The notes under the pieces were generated by a model. That model saw only the letters and a program-made list of their open reading frames with translations. It was not told the DNA's origin and made no database searches. The translations under genes were made by a program, and so were the position numbers. DNA of 11,404 nucleotides, from NCBI GenBank assembly GCA_031401035.1, contig JANNRA010000186.1, positions 1 through 11,404 of the forward strand, in the 5' to 3' direction. Origin of the DNA: JANNRA01 sp031401035 (GTDB lineage: Bacteria > Desulfobacterota > Binatia > HRBIN30 > CADEER01). This document shows, piece by piece, positions 6,766 through 11,404 of this stretch. Positions within the stretch are counted from its first letter, which is position 1. Each line of letters starts with the position of its first letter.

Positions 6766-9081
6766 ATGGCCAGTAGAGGTGCGGCGGGGCGATCGGACGC
6801 GGCGCCGCACGGGCTGCCGCTCGATGCGGCGACGCGGTTGGCCCGCGTCGAGGGCATGGTCTCGCAGCTGCCAGGCCTGCTGTGGACCACCGACGCCGAG
6901 TTGCGCTTCGATCTCGTGTCCGACATTGCGGCGCGCCGTTTCGGCATCGCCGCCGGCCAGCCGCTGGCCGGGTCGCCGCTGACGGGCGACGGCGGTGCCG
7001 GCCTCGCCGCGCACCGCGGCGCCCTGGCAGGCGAGTCGACCCGGTACGATCTCAGCGTCGGCGGCGCCGAGTTCAACTGCCTGGTCCAGGCCTGGCGCGA
7101 CGCGCAGGAGCGCGTCGTCGGCGTGCTCGGCAGCGCCGAGGACACCACCGAGCGCCGCGACGCGGCGGCGGCGATCGCGTCACAGCACAAGGTCTTCGAG
7201 GCGATGCTCGATCAGTCGCTGGTCGGCATCGGCATCTGCGACGTGCACGGCCGCTTCCTGTTCGTCAACGCCACGCTGCGCCAGGTGGCGGAACAGGACC
7301 CAACCGGCCAATCGCTGCCCGCCGCGTTGCGGGTCTGGGGACAGTGGTGCGCCGACGGCGCGGCCGTGCCGGTCGAGGAGTGGCCGCTGGCGCGGGCGAT
7401 GCGCGGCGAGGTGATCGAGGGGCGCGAGATGTATCGCGACCACCGCGACGGCCGGCGCGATCATCTGCTGGTCGCGGCGACGCCCGTCCACGACGTGGAC
7501 GGCGCGCTGCTCGGCGCCGTCATCACCACCGTCGACATCACCCGCCGCACGCAGATGGAGGACGAGACGCGCCGGTTGAACGAAACGCTCGAGCAGCGCG
7601 TGCGCGAGCGCACGCTCGAGTTCGAGCGCGCCCAACAGACGCTGTCCCACGTCCTCGATCACTCGACCGCGGTGATCTACCTGAAGGACCCCGACGGCCG
7701 CTATCTGCGCATCAATCGCTACTACGAGCAGCTGTTCGGCGTCACCAACGCCGACTTCGTCGGCCGCACCGACGCCGATCTGTTTCCCGCCGACGTCGTC
7801 GCCGCGCTGCGCGCCAACGACCAGCAGGTCCTCGACAGCGGCCGCTCGCTGCACATCGAGGAGGTCGTGCCGACGGCTGGGGAGACACGCACCTATCTGT
7901 CGGTCAAGTTCCCGCTGCGCGACGTGCGCGGCCAGATCTACGGCGTCTGCGGCATCTCGACCGACATCACCGAACGCAAGCGGGCCGAAGCCGAGCTGCG
8001 GCGTTCGCAAGCGACGTTGACCGCCGTGATCGACAGCGCGCTGGACCCGATCTGGGCGCTCGCATCGGACTTCACGTTGATCGCCTTCAACGCCGCCGCG
8101 GCGCGGTTCATCGAGGATCTGGTCGGCCAGCCCCCGTCGCTCGTCGCATCGCTCCGGCACCTCATTCCGCCGGACATTGCCGCGCGCTGGATGGCCTACA
8201 TCCCGCGCGTCCTCGCCGGCGAGCGCTTCACCGTCGAGGAATCGCTCACCATCAACGAGGTCGGCCACCGGCTGCTCGTCTCGCTTGCGCCGATGATGGA
8301 GGGCGGTCGCGTCACCGGCGTCGTCGTCTTCAGCAAGGACATCACCGAGCTCATGCGTGCCGAGGAGCAAGCGCGCCAGCATCAGGCGGAGCTCGCCCAC
8401 GTCCTGCGCCTGCACACCATGGGCGAGCTGGCGGCCAGCTTCGCGCACGAGGTGAACCAGCCGCTCGGCGTCATCGCCAACTACGCCCAGGGCGTACGGC
8501 GGCGGCTGGATGGCGGCGGCATCGACACCGCGGAGCTGCGCGAAAGCGTCGAGGCGATCGCGCACGAGGCGTTGCGCGCCGGCGAGATCACGCGGCGGGT
8601 GCGCCGGCTGCTGCGCAAGGAAGACGAACCGCGCGGGCGCGTCGACATCAACGAGATCGTCAGCACGGCGCTGCGGGTCACCGAGCCGACGGCGCACCTG
8701 CGCGCCGTCGCGCTCAGCGCCCACCTGGCCCCTGCCCTGCCGGCGCTGCTGGCCGACGCGATTCAGGTCGAACAGGTGCTCATCATCCTGATCCTCAACG
8801 GCATCGAGGCGATCCCGCCGACGCACGCCACGCGCCAGGTGGACGTCCGCACCACCGCCACCAGCGGCGGCGTCGAGGTCGTCGTCTGCGACACCGGCCT
8901 CGGCATCGATCCCAGCCTGGTCGACGACGTCTTCCGGCCCTTCCGGACCACCAAACCCGGCGGCCTCGGCATGGGCCTGGCCATCAGCCGCTCGATCATC
9001 GAGGCGCACGGCGGCCGCCTGTGGGCGGCCGCGGGCGACGGCGGCGGCGCCGCGCTGCACGTCACCCTGCCGGCGGCGTAG
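6766..9081 (+). CDS. Soluble multi-PAS sensor histidine kinase
   Basis: This is a 771-residue protein with no signal peptide or membrane segment, so it should be a cytoplasmic sensor. Four PAS-like modules are visible at about 28-130, 142-262, 292-404 and 413-530. The second to fourth each end in a DIT(R/E) boundary (DITRR, DITER, DITEL), and the first ends in the related DTTER. A coiled coil at 263-290 links the second and third. The HisKA helix has the H-box FAHEVNQP with phosphoacceptor H561. The ATPase domain shows the N-box LILNGIEAI (N678), G1 box CDTGLGID (D709) and G2 region TTKPGGLGMGLAISRSI. This is the FixL/DctB-like kinase class. No response regulator is adjacent, so it is an orphan here. 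It follows tonB after a 109-nt gap. No heme or flavin ligand can be named with confidence. Confidence 0.92.
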   Translation: MASRGAAGRSDAAPHGLPLDAATRLARVEGMVSQLPGLLWTTDAELRFDLVSDIAARRFGIAAGQPLAGSPLTGDGGAGLAAHRGALAGESTRYDLSVGGAEFNCLVQAWRDAQERVVGVLGSAEDTTERRDAAAAIASQHKVFEAMLDQSLVGIGICDVHGRFLFVNATLRQVAEQDPTGQSLPAALRVWGQWCADGAAVPVEEWPLARAMRGEVIEGREMYRDHRDGRRDHLLVAATPVHDVDGALLGAVITTVDITRRTQMEDETRRLNETLEQRVRERTLEFERAQQTLSHVLDHSTAVIYLKDPDGRYLRINRYYEQLFGVTNADFVGRTDADLFPADVVAALRANDQQVLDSGRSLHIEEVVPTAGETRTYLSVKFPLRDVRGQIYGVCGISTDITERKRAEAELRRSQATLTAVIDSALDPIWALASDFTLIAFNAAAARFIEDLVGQPPSLVASLRHLIPPDIAARWMAYIPRVLAGERFTVEESLTINEVGHRLLVSLAPMMEGGRVTGVVVFSKDITELMRAEEQARQHQAELAHVLRLHTMGELAASFAHEVNQPLGVIANYAQGVRRRLDGGGIDTAELRESVEAIAHEALRAGEITRRVRRLLRKEDEPRGRVDINEIVSTALRVTEPTAHLRAVALSAHLAPALPALLADAIQVEQVLIILILNGIEAIPPTHATRQVDVRTTATSGGVEVVVCDTGLGIDPSLVDDVFRPFRTTKPGGLGMGLAISRSIIEAHGGRLWAAAGDGGGAALHVTLPAA

Positions 9082-9226
9082 TCGCGTCGCCGCGGCCGGC
9101 GCGCCACCGCACGGCCCCGCACCCGTCCGCTCGCCGGAGGGGCTCGCCGACTGGCTCCACTGGGCCCGCCACGCGTGCCCCCTTCCCCTGCCGCGACGCT
9201 GCGGCCCGGGTAGCGCCCCCCTCTAC

Positions 9227-9256
9227 CCCTGCCCGCCGCTTGCCCTGCCCGCCGCT
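9227..9256 (+). repeat. Tandem direct repeat, period 16
   Basis: CCCTGCCCGCCGCT occurs at 9227-9240 and again at 9243-9256, separated by TG. It lies in a pyrimidine-rich run on the + strand about 145 nt after the kinase stop. Its function is unknown; it may be slippage-derived. Confidence 0.7.
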
Positions 9257-9334
9257 CCGGCCCCCGGGGGCTCTCGTCTCGGCCCCAGTTCCCGATGGCC
9301 CCGATTCGCCTTGATTCGCCGTTGACCATCCGCC

Positions 9335-9368
9335 GCCTCCTCCCGTATGCCTCTTCCCGTGAGGAGGC
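9335..9368 (+). repeat. Inverted repeat, 8-bp stem
   Basis: GCCTCCTC (9335-9342) is perfectly complementary to GAGGAGGC (9361-9368) with an 18-nt loop. There is no T-run after it, so it is not a typical intrinsic terminator, though it lies between the kinase gene and the cassette array. Confidence 0.4.
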
Positions 9369-9512
9369 CCGCGCGTGAATGGCCGCAGCGCCGCCCGAGC
9401 GGTTCGGGATGCCGAGCGTCAGACACGTCGCGTTCCGTCGCCTTTCGCGGCGAATCCGGACGAGCCGCGCAAGAGCCCACAAACACCTTCCGACCTCGTG
9501 AGTCGGCGTTGC

Positions 9513-9531
9513 TTATGCGGAAACCGCGTAA
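9513..9531 (+). repeat. 19-nt imperfect palindrome, copy 1
   Basis: TTATGCGGAAACCGCGTAA is an inverted repeat around a central AAA, and flanking C and G (9512, 9532) extend the stem. It shares the pattern TTATnnGGAAACCnnRTAA with the second copy at 9612-9630, and the starts are 99 bp apart. It could be an operator or recombinase-binding site, or encode a small hairpin. The two-copy relationship is seen directly; the role is unknown. Confidence 0.6.
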
Positions 9532-9609
9532 GACCCCATGCCTCGGCCTCCAGCCCGCAAGCATGGCCCCGTCGAGAGATTTCGCTTGTCTGAACCGCCG
9601 CGATGCCGG

Positions 9610-9638
9610 AGTTATCGGGAAACCAGATAATCTATAGT
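9610..9638 (+). promoter_or_regulatory. Weak candidate promoter for the first cassette gene
   Basis: TATAGT at 9633-9638 resembles a -10 box, 16 nt before ATG 9655. About 17 bp upstream, AGTTAT (9610-9615) is only a poor -35. An alternative -10, TAATCT, is at 9628-9633. The spacer is largely occupied by palindrome copy 2. The reading is speculative. Confidence 0.25.
9612..9630 (+). repeat. 19-nt imperfect palindrome, copy 2
   Basis: TTATCGGGAAACCAGATAA has arms TTATC and GATAA around GGGAAACCA. It matches copy 1 at TTAT..GGAAACC..RTAA. It lies 25 nt before the start of the 107-aa cassette protein and overlaps the likely -35/spacer of a weak promoter, so repressor or activator binding is possible. 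Confidence 0.6.
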
Positions 9639-9654
9639 TCGACGGACTAGACCA

Positions 9655-9978
9655 ATGGCCGACGCGGATGAGATCCAGCAGAAGCGAGGTGACCTGAAGC
9701 GTGCGTACGGCGTGGCTTACGCCCGGTTGAGCGAGATTCTGTTCCGCGAAGACCCCATCGGGATCAACTTCGAGGAGAATACCGATGAGTACGAGCCGGA
9801 GGTGGGCACGATCCTGCCACGGCTGCGCCACACCAGTTCCGTGGACGACGTACGGCAAGTTGTGCACGAGGAGTTTGTGAGGTGGTTCGACACCTCGACG
9901 GCCGGTCCACCGGAGAAGTATCAGGTCGTCTCTGAACGAGTATGGGACGAGGTCGTGCCACTGTTGAGAGAGTCGTGA
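9655..9978 (+). CDS. Cassette-encoded protein of unknown function, 107 aa
   Basis: This is an acidic, soluble protein of 107 residues with no signal peptide or membrane segment. It has an N-terminal helix (2-30), then DPIGINFEENTDEYEPEV (34-51) and TILPRL (53-58), then a helical second half with VHEEFVRWF (70-78) and a Trp near the end. The DPIG...DEYEPEV core recalls the DUF1871-type layout, but I cannot confirm membership. Base composition is visibly lower in GC than the upstream genes. The gene ends 63 nt before the attC at 10042. ATG 9655 has no clear ribosome-binding site, and the possible promoter at 9610-9638 leaves a short leader. It is the first recognisable gene of the array. Confidence 0.75.
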   Translation: MADADEIQQKRGDLKRAYGVAYARLSEILFREDPIGINFEENTDEYEPEVGTILPRLRHTSSVDDVRQVVHEEFVRWFDTSTAGPPEKYQVVSERVWDEVVPLLRES

Positions 9979-10041
9979 AGGTCCAATGCGCGGAGCATCC
10001 TCGAGAGACCTCGCGGCTGGGAAGTCGAATGCGGGTTGGCC

Positions 10042-10105
10042 GTCGAACAACACGATGCAGCGGACGGTCCGCTGCGCGGCCCGCCGCTGATCGTGAGCGT
10101 TAGGC
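10042..10105 (+). other. attC recombination site (strong)
   Basis: The left end is GTCGAAC (10042-10048) and the right end GTTAGGC (10099-10105), matching RYYYAAC-like and GTTRRRY. CACGAT (10051-10056) pairs with ATCGTG (10090-10095), and CAGCGG (10058-10063) pairs with CCGCTG (10084-10089). This leaves a single unpaired G at 10057, the extrahelical base expected in attC. At 64 bp it is a typical size. It ends the first cassette, and recombination would occur at the GTT of 10099-10101. A competing inner hairpin, CAGCGGAC/GTCCGCTG, is also possible. Confidence 0.88.
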
Positions 10106-10107
10106 TT

Positions 10108-10176
10108 ATGACCCGGTGGACCATGGAAGAGCTGATTGCGCGAGCGATCAGCTGGGGACTAGAAGCTGCAAAGTGA
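10108..10176 (+). other. Short ORF at cassette start, perhaps the 5' part of a frameshifted gene
   Basis: ATG 10108 lies 3 nt after the attC right end, and the AGG in GTTAGGC can serve as a ribosome-binding site. It encodes 22 residues (MTRWTMEELIARAISWGLEA then AK) ending at TGA 10174-10176. The second part is amphipathic-helix-like. The next ORF is in the +1 frame and is open back to 10163, so a one-base insertion near 10174, or a +1 shift on AAG-TGA-C, would join them into a protein of about 91 residues. Alternatively it is a leader peptide. Confidence 0.35.
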
Positions 10177-10195
10177 CAGCGACGGCTCACTCACA

Positions 10196-10384
10196 GTGGA
10201 CGGTCAACCGGCCACGCTCGTGCTTGCTGGACTTCGCAAGCTCATAACCGTGTCGCACCGGGACGAGGACGGCGTGCTCCACTCCAAGGATGAGATCACG
10301 TACTCTGAGTTCATCGCCTCCGACGAGTCCGCGATTCAACGACTCGTGAAGGGAGAGGAGGTCGATATAACGTATGTCGAGTGA
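10196..10384 (+). CDS. Small cassette protein of unknown function, possibly truncated by a frameshift
   Basis: From the GTG at 10196 this gives 62 residues (VDGQPATLVLAGLRKLITVS... to VKGEEVDITYVE). The frame is open upstream to 10163, where SDSDGSLTVDG reads like natural protein, but no good start or ribosome-binding site exists there. The sequence predicts beta strands and charged turns with no membrane segment. No family is recognised. As the only substantial frame between the attC at 10042-10105 and the degenerate attC at 10423-10529, it is the likely cargo of the second cassette. Fusion in sequence with the 22-residue ORF at 10108 is plausible. Confidence 0.5.
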   Translation: MDGQPATLVLAGLRKLITVSHRDEDGVLHSKDEITYSEFIASDESAIQRLVKGEEVDITYVE

Positions 10385-10422
10385 TCCTGATCCCTGGCTG
10401 GCGTCCGCAAAGGGCGGCGAGT

Positions 10423-10529
10423 GCCGAACAGAACCGCTCGAGTCGACCACGATACTCTGGCTCGTTGAAGCAGATTGCTCGTCGCGCGCTGCGCTACCGG
10501 CTAGCGCGGCGGCAGCGGTGGTGTTCGGC
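10423..10529 (+). other. Degenerate attC-like site
   Basis: GCCGAACAGAACCGCT (10423-10438) and AGCGGTGGTGTTCGGC (10514-10529) are 16-nt inverted arms that match at 14 positions, with the two mismatches in the middle as in an attC spacer. The total is 107 bp. The right end GTTCGGC deviates from GTTRRRY at position 4. A strong inner hairpin with a CCGGC loop (GCTGCGCTA 10489-10497, TAGCGCGGC 10503-10511) could act as a variable terminal structure. It sits exactly where a boundary between the second and third cassettes is expected. Confidence 0.55.
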
Positions 10530-10579
10530 CGCGTCCGGATCGGCTGGAAAGGCTGTCTCGGATTGCCTATCCTTCACCC

Positions 10580-10813
10580 ATGGCGACAAATGTTGACCGG
10601 CTTGCCGAGCAGGCGATGAAGCTCCCGGGAGAGTCGCGGGCACGACTCGCCGACCTTTTGGTGGAAAGTCTCGACGCCGAGGATCTGGGACGAATTGATC
10701 GGCTCTGGTTGACGGAGGCGAAGCGCAGACGGGACGACGTGCGGGCCGGACACGTCAAGACAATCCCCGGTGACGAGGTTCGGCGGAAGGTTCGCAGCGC
10801 CATCAGGCGATGA
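10580..10813 (+). CDS. Addiction-module antitoxin (PF09720 / TIGR02574-like)
   Basis: This is a 77-residue protein matching the small 'putative addiction module component' antitoxin family. An N-terminal helix includes ALPxxxR-like KLPGESRARLADLLVESLD (14-32), then W-containing EAKRRRDDVRAGHVKTIPGD (46-65) and the C-terminal EVRRKVRSAIRR. Such antitoxins bind and neutralise a ParE/RelE toxin and repress their own promoter. It overlaps the toxin gene by 4 nt (ATGA at 10810-10813), the usual coupling. ATG 10580 has no clear ribosome-binding site. A TATCCT at 10569-10574 only 5 nt upstream could be a -10 box for a leaderless message, which would let this cassette express itself. Confidence 0.9.
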   Translation: MATNVDRLAEQAMKLPGESRARLADLLVESLDAEDLGRIDRLWLTEAKRRRDDVRAGHVKTIPGDEVRRKVRSAIRR

Positions 10814-11100
10814 GGCATGAATTCCACCCGGAAGCACTCGCGGAGTACGAGGAGGCGGCTCGCTACTACGCTGAGCGCGACCCACGGGTGGCGGAACGGT
10901 TCGTCGCTGCAGTCGAAGATGCGATTGAGAGGATCCTCGCCTCGCCGACGCGGTGGCGAATCCTCGACGAGGACGTTCGGCGTTGTCTCACCCACGTTTT
11001 CCCCTACGGTGTGCTGTACACGATCGAGCCAGATTTCATCCTCATCGTCGCGATCATGCACTGTGGTCGTGAACCCGGCTACTGGACAATGCGGAGGTGA
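10810..11100 (+). CDS. ParE/RelE-family toxin
   Basis: This is a 96-residue toxin of the RelE/ParE superfamily (PF05016-like). It begins MRHEFHPEALAEYEEAARYYAERDPRVAERF-like, with helices 8-40 carrying the family's A-x-x-E/D-x-x-x-A-x-x-Y-Y pattern. The C-terminal sheet contains HVFPYGVLYTIEPDFILIVA and the conserved end MHCGREPGYW. Family members inhibit gyrase (ParE) or cleave mRNA at the ribosome (RelE); which applies cannot be decided here. Its ATG overlaps the antitoxin stop. The TGA at 11098-11100 directly abuts attC at 11101, so the cassette is compact. The toxin is complete and looks intact. Confidence 0.92.
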   Translation: MRHEFHPEALAEYEEAARYYAERDPRVAERFVAAVEDAIERILASPTRWRILDEDVRRCLTHVFPYGVLYTIEPDFILIVAIMHCGREPGYWTMRR

Positions 11101-11160
11101 ACCGAACAAGCCGATGGAGCCGACGCCGAAGGACGGCGCGGCTCATCGGCGGCGTTAGAA
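11101..11160 (+). other. attC recombination site (strong)
   Basis: The left end is ACCGAAC (11101-11107) and the right end GTTAGAA (11154-11160), which differs from GTTRRRY only at the last base. GCCGATG (11110-11116) pairs with CATCGGC (11144-11150), and AGCCG (11118-11122) pairs with CGGCT (11139-11143), leaving one bulged G at 11117. A terminal hairpin CGCC/GGCG (11124-11127, 11135-11138) closes it. At 60 bp it closely resembles the site at 10042. It ends the toxin-antitoxin cassette. Confidence 0.92.
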
Positions 11161-11205
11161 CTCTCGAGCGACCTGGGGCATGATCTAACCAGCGAGGACG
11201 AACCG

Positions 11206-11404
11206 ATGGCTCAAAAGTACACAGCCGTGATCAAACAGGATGCTGAGTGGTGGATCGGCTGGATCGAGGAGGTGCCGGGCGTCAATTGCCAGGAGCGGAC
11301 GCGGGAGGAACTAGTCGACACCCTCAAAGTGACGCTCGCTGAGGCGATCGACTTGAATAGAGCGGAAGCGAGAAGGGCCGCGGGGAGCGGATTCGAGGAG
11401 CTCG
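11206..11404 (+). CDS. hicB: HicB-family antitoxin (3' partial)
   Basis: Sixty-six residues are visible before the window ends. The start MAQKYTAVIKQDAEWWIGWI and the following EEVPGVNCQERTREELVDTL match the HicB partial-RNase-H-fold antitoxin family, with LAEAIDLNRAEARRAAG after it. HicB neutralises the mRNA-interfering toxin HicA. The gene begins 52 nt after the attC at 11101-11160, so it is the cargo of the next cassette. GAGG about 9 nt before ATG is a plausible ribosome-binding site. In this HicB subgroup hicA often follows hicB, so the toxin may lie just beyond the window. A solitary cassette antitoxin is the alternative. Confidence 0.85.
   Translation, partial: MAQKYTAVIKQDAEWWIGWIEEVPGVNCQERTREELVDTLKVTLAEAIDLNRAEARRAAGSGFEEL

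Larger units (their letters stand above)
9082..9654. other. Gene-free boundary region with repeats and hairpins
   Basis: No open frame here looks like a protein; those present are Arg/Ser/Pro-rich translations of GC-rich DNA. A C-rich 16-bp tandem repeat lies at 9227-9256, and GCCCCCGGGGGC is a perfect palindrome at 9260-9271. GATTCGCC is repeated at 9303-9310 and 9313-9320. GCCTCCTC (9335-9342) pairs with GAGGAGGC (9361-9368). Two related 19-nt palindromes sit near the right end. Composition becomes visibly less GC-rich from about 9480 onward, which suggests this is the join between core genome and the cassette region. Confidence 0.6.
9655..11404 (+). mobile_element. Integron-type gene-cassette array without integrase in view (CALIN-like)
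   Basis: Four short + strand transcription units are separated by attC-like sites at 10042-10105, 10423-10529 and 11101-11160. Each gene lies upstream of its attC, as in integron cassettes. The contents (unknown proteins, a toxin-antitoxin pair and a HicB-type antitoxin) are typical of sedentary chromosomal arrays. The two strong attC sites share the same left end (YCGAACAA) and fold, as expected for an array assembled within one lineage. No tyrosine recombinase of the IntI type and no clear attI lie in the window, and the left flank is an ordinary kinase gene. This is therefore either the integrase-less type of array or an edge of a larger one continuing to the right. The left limit is uncertain and could lie as far as about 9600. 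Confidence 0.78.

Noticed and set aside
3945..7190. Open frame of 1081 codons on the minus strand across the receptor, tonB and kinase start
   Set aside because: It is antisense to well-supported genes and its translation is Arg/Ala/Gly-rich low complexity. Long antisense frames are expected at this GC3.
7180..9060. Minus-strand frame of 626 codons opposite the kinase
   Set aside because: It is a mirror of the kinase codons with no domain-like sequence; the + strand has all kinase motifs.
9490..9518. Possible attC-like right end (GGCGTTGCTT) preceded by a CCGAC/GTCGG hairpin
   Set aside because: GTTGCTT does not fit GTTRRRY, the arms are too short, and no matching left end with a bulge is found.
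9513..9531. dif/Xer site
   Set aside because: TTATGCG resembles one Xer arm, but the arms point the wrong way around the centre and no 28-bp dif layout can be built.
9347..9637. Plus-strand 96-aa frame ending at the second palindrome
   Set aside because: The composition is Arg/Ser/Pro-rich with no recognisable motif, and it covers both palindromes. It more likely runs through structured non-coding DNA.
9223..10053. Minus-strand 276-aa frame spanning the boundary region and the first cassette gene
   Set aside because: Half is antisense to the 107-aa gene and half runs through the repeat-rich spacer and attC edge. The translation has no coherent domain.
10187..10450. Minus-strand 87-aa frame in the second cassette
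   Set aside because: It is antisense to the more protein-like + strand frame, it is opposite to the array's gene direction, and its start falls inside the degenerate attC.
10817..11158. 113-aa frame ending in MEPTPKDGAAHRRR
   Set aside because: It is a shifted frame of the toxin gene followed by translation of attC.
1..11404. CRISPR array, tRNA or rRNA genes
   Set aside because: No regularly spaced repeats, cloverleaf-like sequence or rRNA segments were seen on either strand.

Overview
The window comes from a very GC-rich Gram-negative bacterium. Evidence for this is a TonB-dependent outer-membrane receptor, a TonB protein, a lipoprotein signal, and a C-terminal Cys / hydrophobic / Arg-rich tail on the first protein that resembles MYXO-CTERM-type sorting tails. 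A DUF4331 gene followed by a TPR gene, with strong G/C in third codon positions, fits a deltaproteobacterial-grade lineage (Myxococcota or Binatota-like). That placement is inference; there is no rRNA or phylogenetic marker here.

Positions 1-6656 read as one co-directional (+) locus: the 3' part of a DUF4331 cell-surface protein, a TPR lipoprotein, a DoxX-like small membrane protein, a His-rich exported protein whose start overlaps the previous stop (ATGA), a large TonB-dependent receptor with a hairpin next to its Shine-Dalgarno, and a dedicated TonB. Together they look like an envelope uptake module: surface proteins, outer-membrane gate and energy coupler. ExbB/ExbD are not in the window. 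The substrate is unknown; the HxH-rich protein makes a metal a reasonable guess. A soluble, orphan, four-PAS histidine kinase follows (6766-9081).

Positions 9082-9654 hold no convincing gene. The region has a C-rich tandem repeat, several inverted repeats, and two related 19-nt imperfect palindromes 99 bp apart. Base composition visibly drops near its right end.

Positions 9655-11404 are a small integron-type gene-cassette array without an integrase in view (CALIN-like). Two sites have full attC architecture: 10042-10105 and 11101-11160. Each has RYYGAAC and GTTRRR ends, two 12-bp arms, and a single bulged G in the left arm. A third, degenerate attC (10423-10529) separates two cassettes. The cassettes carry a 107-aa unknown protein, a small unknown protein that may be frameshifted, a complete ParE/RelE-type toxin-antitoxin pair whose toxin stop codon abuts attC, and a HicB-type antitoxin cut by the window end. 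All cassette genes are on the + strand in the canonical order of ORF then attC. The attC sites explain the short 'MEPTP' reading-frame tails seen here.
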